Source of the DNA: Chloroflexota bacterium
Lineage (GTDB): Bacteria > Chloroflexota > Anaerolineae > Aggregatilineales > Phototrophicaceae
DNA length: 64,000 nucleotides
Assembly (NCBI GenBank): GCA_028875245.1
Contig: JAPPEU010000025.1
Coordinates: 1-64,000 of the forward strand
Direction: 5' to 3'
Shown piece by piece: positions 8,199 to 15,952 of this stretch. Made by a program: the position numbers and the translations under genes. The notes beneath the pieces are model-generated. The model saw only the letters and a list, made by a program, of their open reading frames with translations. It was not told where the DNA came from and ran no database searches. How positions within the stretch are numbered: the stretch's first letter is position 1; every line of letters begins with the position of its first letter.

Positions 8199-10139
8199 TC
8201 AAGCCAACTCATGCTGCTTGCTGAATTGCGTTTCGTAGAGCTTGGCATAGAGGCCATCTTGCCCCAGCAGTTGGCTGTGCGTACCGCGCTCGACGATGGC
8301 GCCGCGGTCCAGCACGAGAATGGTATCGGCGGCCAGAATTGTGCTGAGCCGATGGGCGATGACGATGCTGGTGCGCCCTTGCATAATGTTGCTCAGCGCA
8401 TCCTGGATTAATGCTTCGGACTGGCTGTCCAGATGGCTTGTCGCCTCGTCCAGCACGAGAATGCGCGGGTCCTTCAGGATGACGCGGGCGATCGCCATAC
8501 GCTGCTTTTCGCCGCCGCTGAGCCGATAACCGCGCTCGCCCACGATGGAGTCATATCCCTCGCTCAAACTCATGATGAAATCATGAATATGCGCGGCTTT
8601 GGCAGCGGCTTTGATTTCCGCCTCGGTGGCGGCGGGCTTGGCGTAAAGCAGGTTGGTGCGGATCGTGTCATGAAACAAGAAGGTCTCCTGCGTCACCATG
8701 CCGATATGCCCCGCCATCGTGCTCAGGGTCAAGCTGCGCAGATCGCAGCCGTCGAGGGTTATCCTGCCGGATGATGGGTCGTAGAGACGCGGAATCAAGT
8801 AGGTCAGCGTCGTTTTGCCGGCGCCGCTGGGGCCGACCAGCGCGACAAGCTGACCGGGCTGAATGTGGAGGGAGATATTTTGCAAAGCCATATTGCGCGC
8901 TTGATGCCGTACAGCGGCCGCTGGCGCCCCATTTTGCCGCCGGCCGGGGTCGCCAGAGCGCGTTGCCGCCACGCTGGCGAAGCGTCCGATTCGCTCGACA
9001 TCGGATAGCAATTGCCCCTCGTCAATGCGGTAGCGAAAGCTGACATCGTCAAAGACCAGCTCGCCTTTGACATCCGCCAGGTGAAGCGCGTCATCGGCTT
9101 CGGCGATCTCCAATGGCAGGTCGATGATCTCGAAGACGCGCTCGAAACTGACGATGGACTGGGCGAAATCCACCGGCGCGTTCGTCAGCGCCTGAAGCGG
9201 TGTATAGAGCTGCGTCAGATAGATGACAAAGGCGACAATTGTGCCAATAGTGAAGACGCCTTCAATGACCAGAAGCCCGCCGACCCAATAAACCAGCGCC
9301 GTGCCAACCACGCTGACCAGACCGATTAGCACGAAGAATTGACTGCCGAGCACGGCCCGCTTGATGCCAGCGTCGCGCACGTCAACGGCGCGCTGCTCAA
9401 AGTGCTCCACTTCGGAGTCGATGCGCCCGAACAGCTTCACGAGCAATGCGCCGCTGATATTGAGCGTCTCGTTCATCATGGCGTTCATTTGGGCGTTGTA
9501 TTCCATTTGCGCGCGCGCGATTTTCTGCAGCCGCAGGCCCAGCCGCCGCGCAATCAGGATGAAGAGCGGCAGCACCAGCACGCCGACAACGGTGAGCCGC
9601 CATTCCAGGTACAGCATCATCGCCAGCGTAGCGACCACTGTGATGACATTAGTGACTATTGAGACGATGGTATTGCTGATCGCGTTCTGCGCGCCGACCA
9701 CGTCATTGTTCAGCCGGCTCATCAGTTCGCCCGTTTTAGTATTGGTGAAGAAGCGCAGGGACATCTGCTGCAGGTGGCGGTAGAGGGCGATGCGCAAGTC
9801 AAAGATGACGCCTTCACCGATGGCGACATTGTACTTGCGCTGTATGATGCGAACGCCGCCGCTGACAAGAGGAATCATGACCATCGCTAGCGCCAGCAGA
9901 TTGAGTTTGCCGATATCTTTATTCGGCAGCGCATCATCAATGATTTGACGGAAGATCAGCGGATTGACCAGGCCGAGGCCGGTGGTCAGCAAGATGGTGA
10001 TCAACATGCCGGCGATCTGCGGGCGATAAGGACGAGCGTATTTCAGAACGCGAAAGAGAAGGCGACGTGTGACGTTTGGCTTGGCCTTCGCCTCCAAGCC
10101 GTGCATATATCGGAACCAGCCCCCGCCTCGCATCATCAT
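8199..10139 (-). CDS. ABC exporter half-transporter (fused membrane and ATPase domains)
   Basis: A 646-residue MsbA/LmrA-type half-transporter. An N-terminal six-helix membrane domain (about residues 25-320) is followed by an ATPase domain with Walker A GPSGAGKTT (about 430), signature LSGGEKQR and Walker B ILVLDEATS. It presumably dimerises to export a lipid, drug or peptide. Start: the first of three consecutive ATG codons, with a GGAG-rich stretch upstream; reading further upstream would add 117 low-complexity residues. Unusual is a basic, Ala/Arg-rich stretch of about 40 residues (about 370-410) between the first strand of the ATPase domain and Walker A, where relatives have a short turn. 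Confidence 0.93.
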   Translation of the reverse strand: MMMRGGGWFRYMHGLEAKAKPNVTRRLLFRVLKYARPYRPQIAGMLITILLTTGLGLVNPLIFRQIIDDALPNKDIGKLNLLALAMVMIPLVSGGVRIIQRKYNVAIGEGVIFDLRIALYRHLQQMSLRFFTNTKTGELMSRLNNDVVGAQNAISNTIVSIVTNVITVVATLAMMLYLEWRLTVVGVLVLPLFILIARRLGLRLQKIARAQMEYNAQMNAMMNETLNISGALLVKLFGRIDSEVEHFEQRAVDVRDAGIKRAVLGSQFFVLIGLVSVVGTALVYWVGGLLVIEGVFTIGTIVAFVIYLTQLYTPLQALTNAPVDFAQSIVSFERVFEIIDLPLEIAEADDALHLADVKGELVFDDVSFRYRIDEGQLLSDVERIGRFASVAATRSGDPGRRQNGAPAAAVRHQARNMALQNISLHIQPGQLVALVGPSGAGKTTLTYLIPRLYDPSSGRITLDGCDLRSLTLSTMAGHIGMVTQETFLFHDTIRTNLLYAKPAATEAEIKAAAKAAHIHDFIMSLSEGYDSIVGERGYRLSGGEKQRMAIARVILKDPRILVLDEATSHLDSQSEALIQDALSNIMQGRTSIVIAHRLSTILAADTILVLDRGAIVERGTHSQLLGQDGLYAKLYETQFSKQHELA

Positions 10140-10311
10140 CCTGTCTCTCCGCCTCCTGTTATCACTATAGCATAGGCGGCGCGCAGCCGACACGACGCCT
10201 GCGCGAAGGGCCAGGGGGCCTGGCCATGCGGCTAGGTCGGGCGCAGTGCATTCGGCTTCATGAATGCCCTTGATTGAATCTTTGAGCGGGTGATGGACGG
10301 AGGCGCCGGGC

Positions 10312-10704
10312 TCAGCGGTCCATGGCCAGGCCGCGAACGATGGCGCGCGCGTCCGCCATATTGGGCGCGAATAGAATTTCCCGGCCCTCGACGGCGCTGT
10401 TGAATGTCTTTTGGATGGTGGTATAGATGGTTCTGATGGCGCCGTTCGCGCCGACAACGACGCGGGCGCCTTCGTTGGGCCGCGCTTCACCTGAGGCCAG
10501 CAGGGTCTTGGCGGCGGTCAGAATATCGCGCGGAATCGTGGTGCCTTCCAGGTCGATGATGAGGTCGACGAAGTGTTCAACACTGCCGATCAAGCGGTCG
10601 GCCTTTTGCACCGCTTCTTCCAGCTCGTCCCAATCCCATTCCGACTCGAACTCCAGAAGGACTACGGTTTTCCTTTTGTTGTCCCAACGGGTGACGATCG
10701 CCAT
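10312..10704 (-). CDS. Hypothetical protein, STAS/SpoIIAA-like
   Basis: A 130-residue soluble protein with no signal peptide. It alternates predicted strands and helices: a WDNKRKTVVLLEF strand, an acidic helix WDELEEAV, then a VDLIIDL strand. This pattern resembles the SpoIIAA-like/STAS fold, often found as small regulatory or lipid-binding proteins. No catalytic motif is visible. It sits alone between the ABC exporter and a lipoprotein gene on the same strand. The fold is an inference from pattern; the function is unknown. Confidence 0.7.
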   Translation of the reverse strand: MAIVTRWDNKRKTVVLLEFESEWDWDELEEAVQKADRLIGSVEHFVDLIIDLEGTTIPRDILTAAKTLLASGEARPNEGARVVVGANGAIRTIYTTIQKTFNSAVEGREILFAPNMADARAIVRGLAMDR

Positions 10705-10820
10705 AGCGCCAATCCTGTAGCTCGTCTCGCATCACAATTCGCTATACGTAGGATTATGCCAGCAGTTGCCCTGGATGCCAGTATTACTTTGGCGGCGATG
10801 ACCAAGTCGGCAAAACTCAT

Positions 10821-10838
10821 ATTGGATTATGATCCAAT
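10821..10838 (-). terminator. Hairpin just after the lipoprotein gene
   Basis: ATTGGAT (10,821-10,827), loop TATG and ATCCAAT (10,832-10,838) form a perfect 7-bp hairpin abutting the stop codon of the minus-strand lipoprotein gene. On that strand it is followed within a few bases by a short T-run (GTTTTG). It is a plausible but weak intrinsic terminator. Confidence 0.4.
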
Positions 10839-11636
10839 TCAATTGCTGACGATCTGAAAGGCGACCGGCGAGGCAAGCGATACGCCATCGACGCGTATCT
10901 CTACACTCCAGGACCCCGCGGTGAAGGGCGTATCTGTCTGATCGATGTAGAACCAGATGCAGCTGTCGTTGATTTCGTGTTCGCGGTGGAAGCTGAAATG
11001 CACAACTTCCGCGCCCGCGTGCTGCCAGCTTGAGCTTATGGTCGCGCCCGCGGGGATGTTGAAGGCGCGCCCAACGACGTAGATGGCCCTGGACCGCGGG
11101 CTAAACGCGGGGTTCGCGTCGATCGCGCAGTCGAAACTGTCGACGCCCGAGGCCATGACGACATTTTCCAGGCGCGGTCCCAGCTCTACCGCTGTCGGCG
11201 CGGGCGTTACGATTGGGGGGGTGATGACTGTCCTTGGCGTCATCGTGGGCGATGCGTCGCCGGCGGCGGGCGCTGAAAGGGCGGGCGCGGCTGCTGTCGG
11301 CGGGCTTTGCGTCGCCACATCCTGCAGCTGGCGCAGGTTGTCTTCGATGAAGGCGCTGTCGGTGCCGAGGCTGATCAGGTTGGAGCGCAGGAAGCGACCG
11401 GCTTCTTCCGCTTGTCCGACGCGCGTGGCGGCATGATCCAGCGTGGTCTGCATGCGCGCCCGCGCGACCGTCGCGGTGGCAAGCTGACGTTCCAAGCCGG
11501 CCCGCGCCTCTTCATAGACGGCGGTAGAGGTCATCTGTGGGTCGGTCGACTGGCAGGCGGTCAAGTGGGCTGCGAAGGAAATCAGCAGGATCGCGACTGT
11601 CCGGCAGCGGGCGCTCGGCGAAAACTTGCGGATCAT
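10839..11636 (-). CDS. Putative lipoprotein with coiled-coil and beta-rich C-terminal domain
   Basis: A 265-residue protein. Residues 1-28 form a lipoprotein signal peptide with lipobox LTAC (Cys28). Residues about 40-105 are charged and helical, followed by a Pro/Thr/Ala-rich linker (about 110-150). The C-terminal 110 residues are beta-rich, with WQHAGAEV and a paired pattern of Cys and Trp (CIWFYID). This resembles extracellular beta-sandwich domains that Chloroflexota attach to lipoproteins. No enzyme motif is seen. It is presumably anchored on the outer face of the membrane; the ligand is unknown. Confidence 0.8.
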   Translation of the reverse strand: MIRKFSPSARCRTVAILLISFAAHLTACQSTDPQMTSTAVYEEARAGLERQLATATVARARMQTTLDHAATRVGQAEEAGRFLRSNLISLGTDSAFIEDNLRQLQDVATQSPPTAAAPALSAPAAGDASPTMTPRTVITPPIVTPAPTAVELGPRLENVVMASGVDSFDCAIDANPAFSPRSRAIYVVGRAFNIPAGATISSSWQHAGAEVVHFSFHREHEINDSCIWFYIDQTDTPFTAGSWSVEIRVDGVSLASPVAFQIVSN

Positions 11637-11668
11637 AATGCGGGCGATTATAACCCAGAAAGGAGAAA

Positions 11669-11691
11669 CCGCCTTACGCGGCGTAAGACGG
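11669..11691 (-). terminator. Intrinsic terminator downstream of tmRNA
   Basis: Eleven-base arms (11,669-11,679 and 11,681-11,691) pair with a single G-U wobble. On the minus strand the hairpin is followed by TTTCTCCTTT. It lies 10 bases beyond the predicted 3' end of the tmRNA and fits as its terminator. Confidence 0.7.
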
Positions 11692-11701
11692 CCTTTTGGA
11701 G

Positions 11702-12088
11702 TGGAAGCGCCGGGGACCTGCCCCCCGGGTCCGCTGGTTTCGAATCTCGCACATCTACAAGCTTAGCTCTCTGAAAAGTTTCACGTCATGCAGCCCAGAG
11801 GGCTCGGTTCACATCACGCTAGCCGACAGAACTTGGCGCCGTCTTATCGGCGTGGACGACGGGCACCCTGGCTTTTTATGACACTCGTTGCAGTTCGTGC
11901 CGGGAGACGAGCCTGCAGGAGCGGTAGAGGGCTATCGGCCTCTACTCCCTTCAGCCGGTGGCCTAAGCTACCAGCGGAAGGGGTTGGAAATTGGGTTTTG
12001 CACCTATGTGCTTTGCCAGTTTAACGTGTCTTGGCGCCACGGCTTGCAGTGCGGCTTCAACCACCAACGTCGAATCTGATTCGCTCCC
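11702..12088 (-). ncRNA. ssrA: Transfer-messenger RNA (tmRNA, SsrA)
   Basis: The 387-base RNA rescues stalled ribosomes by acting as tRNA and then mRNA. Ends GGGAGCG (5') and CGCTTCC (3') pair as a 7-bp acceptor stem with one G-U. The 5' domain contains the invariant ATTCGACG. A tag frame follows ATAG plus two bases: GCA resume codon at 12,001, encoding AKPNFQPLPLVA and a TAG stop (11,963). Several hairpins and pseudoknot-like arms follow, including GTAGAGG paired with CCTCTAC. The conserved 3' segment CTAAGCTTGTAGA and an ACCAGC arm pairing with GTTGGT at the 5' side complete the fold. Odd: the T-arm loop reads GGCAGGT instead of the usual TTCGANT, and CCA is not encoded. The identification is firm; the 3' end is slightly less certain. 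Confidence 0.87.
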
Positions 12089-12430
12089 GTGCTGGTTGCG
12101 GGCGTCGGCTGCCCAATCAGCCGTTGCCACCACGCGTCTACAGTCTATCATAGGTTGCGTCGAATGTGAAGGGCGGTCCCATCAGGAAAGCATGTCCCTC
12201 TTTTGGCGGGCGCACAAGAACTGAAGCACCGAGGACTCCGAGAAGATCGAGGGCCGAGAGAATCGTATGCGAATTATACCGGTCCTTCCTGTCCTTCGTA
12301 TTTTAGTGGTGAAGCTGGCGTTGCCCAAAACGATATTCGCAGTGTGATACGCCGCCCATTACTGAGCGGCAATTGAACGGAACTGGACGCGGTAAAGCGA
12401 GCGCGCCTAACATAATATGGTGAATGCGGT

Positions 12431-12449
12431 ATGATTGAATCACAATCAT
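12431..12449. promoter_or_regulatory. Inverted repeat upstream of FAD oxidoreductase, possible operator
   Basis: ATGATTG (12,431-12,437) and CAATCAT (12,443-12,449) are exact complements separated by AATCA, ending 24 bases before the chosen start codon. The size and spacing suit a dimeric repressor site. It overlaps a TATGAT that could itself be a -10 box. The operator role is inferred from symmetry and position. Confidence 0.35.
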
Positions 12450-12473
12450 TGTTCTGCGGGAAAGGCGCTGAAT

Positions 12474-13478
12474 GTGGCGGTTGATGTCATAATCGTTGGC
12501 GCGGGATTATCCGGATTGATGGCGGCTCAAACATTGCGTGAACGCGGCCATTCCGTCCAAGTCTTTGACAAGGGGCGCAGCGTCGGCGGGCGGCTGGCGA
12601 CCCGGCGCGTCGGCGAGAACGGTCTGGTCGATCATGGCGCGCAATTCTTCACCGTGCGCGGCGCCGCCTTGCAGCGCTATGTGGATCGCTGGCGCGCGCT
12701 CGACCTGGTTTATGTCTGGGGGACGGGCTGGTCGGACGGCAGCCTAAAGCGGACAGCCGGCGATGGTCACCCGCGCTATGCGGTACGCGGCGGTATGAAC
12801 AAGCTGGCGAAACACCTGGCCGTCGATGTGAATGTGACGGTCGACCGGCTGGTCACCGCCGTAAACCCGACGGACGGCGGCTGGACGCTTGTGGACAGCG
12901 CGGGCGAAACCGCCGGCGGCCGGGGGCTGCTGATGACGCCGCCCATGCCGGAGACGCTTGAGCTGCTTTCGGACAGCGGCGTGCATCTTCAGCCGGAAGA
13001 TTTCGCTGAGTTGCGGCGGATCCGTTTTGGTCCCTGCCTCTGCGGCATCCACGAAATTGACGGCGATGTTGATTTGCCCGAGCCGGGCGCGATGCAGAAT
13101 TTCCAGAGCGATGTCTACTGGGTGGCGGACAATCGGGCGAAGGGCATTTCCGGCGCGCGGATCATTACCAGCCACGCCAACGCGAAGTTCAGCCGACAGA
13201 ATTGGGACGCCTCGGAGGCGGATATCATCCGCGCCCTGGAATCCGCCGTGTCGCCTTTCCTCAAGCCGGGCGCCAGAATCGCGCGTACACAGCTCAAAAA
13301 GTGGCGCTACTCCGTGCCGCTAACGACGCATGCTCAAGAATATCTGCTGGCGAAAGAGCTGCCGCCGTTGGTATTCGCCGGCGATGCCTTCGGCGGGCGC
13401 GGACGCGTTGAAGGCGCGTTTATGTCGGGGCTGGCCGCGGGCGAAGCGATGCACGACGCTTTGTCGTCATCGGAATGA
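12474..13478 (+). CDS. FAD/NAD(P)-dependent amine oxidase-like protein (renalase type)
   Basis: A 334-residue flavoprotein with the dinucleotide-binding motif IIVGAGLSGLMAA at its very N-terminus, then FDKGRSVGGRLATRR and DHGAQFFTVR. These are hallmarks of the renalase-like branch of the amine oxidase superfamily. The C-terminal FAD segment is FAGDAFGGRGRVEGAFMSG. The substrate is unknown; relatives oxidise isomeric NAD(P)H. The GTG start at 12,474 is preferred because GAAAGG lies 8 bases upstream; an earlier in-frame TTG at 12,435 lacks a ribosome site and overlaps a palindrome. Its stop overlaps the start of the decayed lipoprotein gene. Confidence 0.87.
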   Translation: MAVDVIIVGAGLSGLMAAQTLRERGHSVQVFDKGRSVGGRLATRRVGENGLVDHGAQFFTVRGAALQRYVDRWRALDLVYVWGTGWSDGSLKRTAGDGHPRYAVRGGMNKLAKHLAVDVNVTVDRLVTAVNPTDGGWTLVDSAGETAGGRGLLMTPPMPETLELLSDSGVHLQPEDFAELRRIRFGPCLCGIHEIDGDVDLPEPGAMQNFQSDVYWVADNRAKGISGARIITSHANAKFSRQNWDASEADIIRALESAVSPFLKPGARIARTQLKKWRYSVPLTTHAQEYLLAKELPPLVFAGDAFGGRGRVEGAFMSGLAAGEAMHDALSSSE

Positions 13479-13758
13479 ACGGCCCCCGCCGTCGTTGGCG
13501 GCGACTGCTGATTTCGCTTTTGCTGGTCGCTGGGATATTGCTGAGCGGGACGGCTTGCTATCGGTGGAAGAAGTTGCGAAGTCATTCGCTCAATTGCCGC
13601 CCGACGCGCTGAAAATCGGCATCAGCGGCGGCAACCACGCGCAATTCGGTTGGCGTGGCGAACAATCGGGCGACATGCCAGCATTGATCAGCCATGAGGA
13701 GCAGCAAGCCCAGGTTATCGCCACGATTCTGCATGTCATTGAGGAAGCTGGAAAGTAA
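13475..13758 (+). pseudogene. Decayed lipoprotein alpha/beta-hydrolase gene with internal deletion
   Basis: From ATG at 13,475 a frame encodes a lipoprotein-type signal peptide with lipobox SGTAC and then stops after 45 residues. In another frame, 13,558-13,758 encodes the C-terminal end of an alpha/beta hydrolase: GLLSVEEVAKSF, then a GGNHAQFGW segment holding the catalytic histidine, then PALISHEEQQ. Both ends look real but the catalytic middle, probably 150 or more residues including the Ser nucleophile, is missing and the junction at about 13,555 is out of frame. The likely origin is an intact gene of about 250-300 codons. It directly overlaps the end of the FAD oxidoreductase gene. Confidence 0.75.
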
Positions 13759-13810
13759 ATCTTATCAGTGTTAGATTAGCGGTCGATAAATCATGTTCGA
13801 GGTGACCGAG

Positions 13811-14989
13811 ATGAATATTCCCCAGGCTGAGGCAATGGCCGGTCCTCAATTCAAACTGAGCGAAGAACAAGAGATGCTGACGCGGATGACACGTGATTTT
13901 GTGGCGGACAACATCATCCCGGTTGCGGCGGAGTATGACGAGAAAGCGATTTTCCCCGAAGACATCTTTCACAAGGCGCGGGAACTGGGCATCGTCAATA
14001 TGCTGATTCCCGAGGAATACGGCGGCGTCGGCGCCAGCGCCTTTGAAGAAGCGCTTGTGTCTGAGGAGTTGGGTTATGGCTGCACCGGCATCAGCTCAAG
14101 CCTGGGCGTGAATTCGCTGGCGATGCTGCCGATTCTGATCGCGGGCAGCGACGAGCAGAAGGCGTATTGGCTGGGCGAGCGCGCCGTCGAGCAGGGGCAG
14201 TTTTGTTCCTACGCTGTGACGGAAGCCAACGCCGGCTCGAATGTGGCGGGCATAGAGACCCGCGCGGACAAGCAGGGCGCCGCTTACATTATCAACGGTA
14301 GCAAGACCTTCATCACCAACGCCAGTTATGCGCATTTCTTTACGATATTCGCCAAGACTGATGTCTCCGCCGGGCATCGTGGCATGACCTGCTTCATCGT
14401 CGATCGCGATTCGCCGGGCCTCAGCGTCGGCAAGAAATTCGACAAGCTGGGGCAGCGCGCTTCCGACGCTGCCGAGATCGTCTTCGAGAATGTCGAAGTG
14501 CCGGAAGAGAATATCGTCGGCGAGGTCGGGCAGGGCTTTTATATTGCGATGAAGGTTTTCGATTACAGCCGCCCGGGCGTCGCGGCGGCGGCTTGCGGCC
14601 TGCAGCGGCGCGCGCTGGATGAGAGCGTCAAATACGCCCGCGAGCGTGAAGCCTTCGGCGTGCCGATTTATCAGCATCAGGCGGTCGGCCACAAAATCGC
14701 AGACATGGCGATCAACTACGAGGCGTCGCGTTTGTTGACCTGGCAATCGGCCTGGCAGGTGGATGCGGGCGTCTTCAATCCGCGCGTGCCGGCTTTTGCC
14801 AAAGCCTTTGCCGCCGACATGGCGACCAAAGCGGCGGTTGACGCGGTGCAGGTCTTCGGCGGTTACGGCTACATGAAGGAGTATCCGGTCGAAAAACTGC
14901 TGCGCGATGTGAAGATATTCCAAATCTATGAAGGCACCAGCGAGATTCAACGCAACATCATCGTGCGCGAATTGTTCCATGGTCGGTAA
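13811..14989 (+). CDS. Acyl-CoA dehydrogenase
   Basis: A 392-residue flavoenzyme of the short/medium-chain acyl-CoA dehydrogenase family, catalysing the first oxidation of fatty or branched acyl-CoA chains. Conserved segments include YAVTEANAGSNVAG (FAD/substrate), the C-terminal GGYGYMKEYPVEKLLRD and IYEGTSEIQRNII, which holds the catalytic glutamate. The start at 13,811 follows GAGG with an 8-base spacer; an upstream ATG at 13,793 adds six residues but has a poorer site. Length is normal for the family. No electron-transfer flavoprotein gene is adjacent, so chain-length preference cannot be deduced. Confidence 0.93.
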   Translation: MNIPQAEAMAGPQFKLSEEQEMLTRMTRDFVADNIIPVAAEYDEKAIFPEDIFHKARELGIVNMLIPEEYGGVGASAFEEALVSEELGYGCTGISSSLGVNSLAMLPILIAGSDEQKAYWLGERAVEQGQFCSYAVTEANAGSNVAGIETRADKQGAAYIINGSKTFITNASYAHFFTIFAKTDVSAGHRGMTCFIVDRDSPGLSVGKKFDKLGQRASDAAEIVFENVEVPEENIVGEVGQGFYIAMKVFDYSRPGVAAAACGLQRRALDESVKYAREREAFGVPIYQHQAVGHKIADMAINYEASRLLTWQSAWQVDAGVFNPRVPAFAKAFAADMATKAAVDAVQVFGGYGYMKEYPVEKLLRDVKIFQIYEGTSEIQRNIIVRELFHGR

Positions 14990-15010
14990 TTTTTGCCACC
15001 CCGTCCCCTT

Positions 15011-15030
15011 CCCGCCATCTCTATGGCGGG
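15011..15030. terminator. Perfect hairpin after acyl-CoA dehydrogenase gene
   Basis: CCCGCCAT (15,011-15,018), loop CTCT and ATGGCGGG (15,023-15,030) form an 8-bp GC-rich hairpin 22 bases after the acyl-CoA dehydrogenase stop. No T-run follows, so it may stabilise an mRNA 3' end or act with a factor and not as a classical terminator. The rest of 14,990-15,440 holds the str promoter and leader. Confidence 0.4.
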
Positions 15031-15218
15031 CGCAAGCCAGAGAAGGGAGCTTGCTTGTAGCGGTTGTTTTGACAGGAGTAACCAGTTACCGCTTTCTTGG
15101 CGTCATCGCGAAAATGCCATGCAGAATCCAAAACCTTCTGTGTACTCGAAAAAAACTCGCTGTACTCGGTGGTAAAAGAACACATAGTGCGATTGCCCTG
15201 AATCCGTCCGGAAATGCC

Positions 15219-15247
15219 TTGACAAGCCAAATCGCAGTTGATAATAT
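15219..15247 (+). promoter_or_regulatory. Primary-sigma promoter of the str operon
   Basis: TTGACA at 15,219-15,224 and TAATAT at 15,242-15,247 are separated by exactly 17 bases, close to the ideal vegetative promoter. Transcription would start near 15,254 and give a leader of about 185 bases before rpsL. This is the strongest promoter visible in the window and fits the high expression expected of the translation supercluster. Confidence 0.85.
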
Positions 15248-15311
15248 GCGCGATTGCACTCGCAGCCAGCAACCTCCGCGCTGGAGGCGCTGTGGGCTGA
15301 ATTGAGGAGAT

Positions 15312-15356
15312 ATGGCGAAAGTGCTTTGCGGGCGCAGGGCGTCTCGTCATGAGTGA
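15312..15356 (+). CDS. Possible 14-residue leader peptide upstream of rpsL
   Basis: GAGGAG at 15,304-15,309 is followed after two bases by an ATG frame reading MAKVLCGRRASRHE and a stop, inside the str leader. A hairpin with GGGCGC and GCGCC arms lies downstream at about 15,367-15,386. The spacing from ribosome site to ATG is short. A translated leader could couple ribosome supply to operon expression, but no precedent was recognised; it may be chance. Confidence 0.3.
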   Translation: MAKVLCGRRASRHE

Positions 15357-15439
15357 AATGAAGAATGGGCGCCCTTGTGTGCGCCTATTTCCGTGTCTTA
15401 AAAGCAAGATGCCCTTTTTAGTGAAAGACGGAGAGGTCT

Positions 15440-15856
15440 ATGCCAACAATCAATCAGTTGGTGCGCAAAGGGCGCAGAAGCAAAGGCAAAAAGAACAAGG
15501 CGCCAGCTCTGCAGTTTACCTTTAACGCTTTGAAGCAGCGGCGCTCGCGCCAGCAGAAGGGCGCGCCGCAAAAGCGTGGCGTTTGCACGCAGGTCAAGAC
15601 GATGACGCCGAAGAAACCCAACTCGGCGCTGCGCAAGGTGGCGCGGGTGCGCTTGACCAATGGCATCGAAGTCACCGCTTATATCGGCGGCGAAGGCCAC
15701 AACTTGCAGGAGCACAGCGTCGTTCTCGTGCGCGGCGGCCGTGTGAAAGATCTGCCCGGCGTCCGCTACCATATCGTGCGCGGCACCTTGGATACCAGCG
15801 GCGTTGACGGGCGCGAGCAGGGACGCAGCAAATACGGGACGAAGCGCCCCAAGTAG
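15440..15856 (+). CDS. rpsL: 30S ribosomal protein S12
   Basis: 138 residues, containing the decoding-centre segment [19 protein letters not shown] and the [28 protein letters not shown] region. Lys and Pro residues that are mutated in streptomycin-resistant strains appear wild type. An insert of about 14 residues near residue 20 ([14 protein letters not shown]) makes it longer than the 124-residue E. coli protein, as in several Gram-positive and Chloroflexota forms. ATG follows GGAGAGG. It is the first structural gene after the str promoter. Confidence 0.98.
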   Translation: MPTINQLVRKGRRSKGKKNKAPALQFTFNALKQRRSRQQKGAPQKRGVCTQVKTMTPKKPNSALRKVARVRLTNGIEVTAYIGGEGHNLQEHSVVLVRGGRVKDLPGVRYHIVRGTLDTSGVDGREQGRSKYGTKRPK

Positions 15857-15952
15857 CCGCTGGAAAAGCGCGCGAGCAGGACCGCCAGTCACGCGGCGGG
15901 CGCAATACCCGGCCGCGCGGCAAGCATGGGATGCCCGTGAAGGAGAATTGAT

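Noticed and set aside
10140..10490. N-terminal 117-residue addition to the ABC exporter
   Set aside because: Low-complexity, Arg/Ser/Pro-rich, and no family match; the true start lies behind a GGAG-rich site at 10,139.
11702..12088. RNase P RNA as alternative for this RNA
   Set aside because: The GAGGAAAGTCC and ACAGAA boxes expected of class A RNase P RNA in their proper order are missing, while tmRNA features are present.
11307..12224. Several frames across 11,300-12,200
   Set aside because: They overlap the lipoprotein gene or the tmRNA; the tail GAKPNFQPLPLVA of one of them is the tmRNA tag and not an independent protein.
13330..13758. A 142-residue protein starting at 13,330
   Set aside because: Its first half is a shadow of the FAD oxidoreductase; only the second half has a family match, and that is part of the decayed hydrolase.
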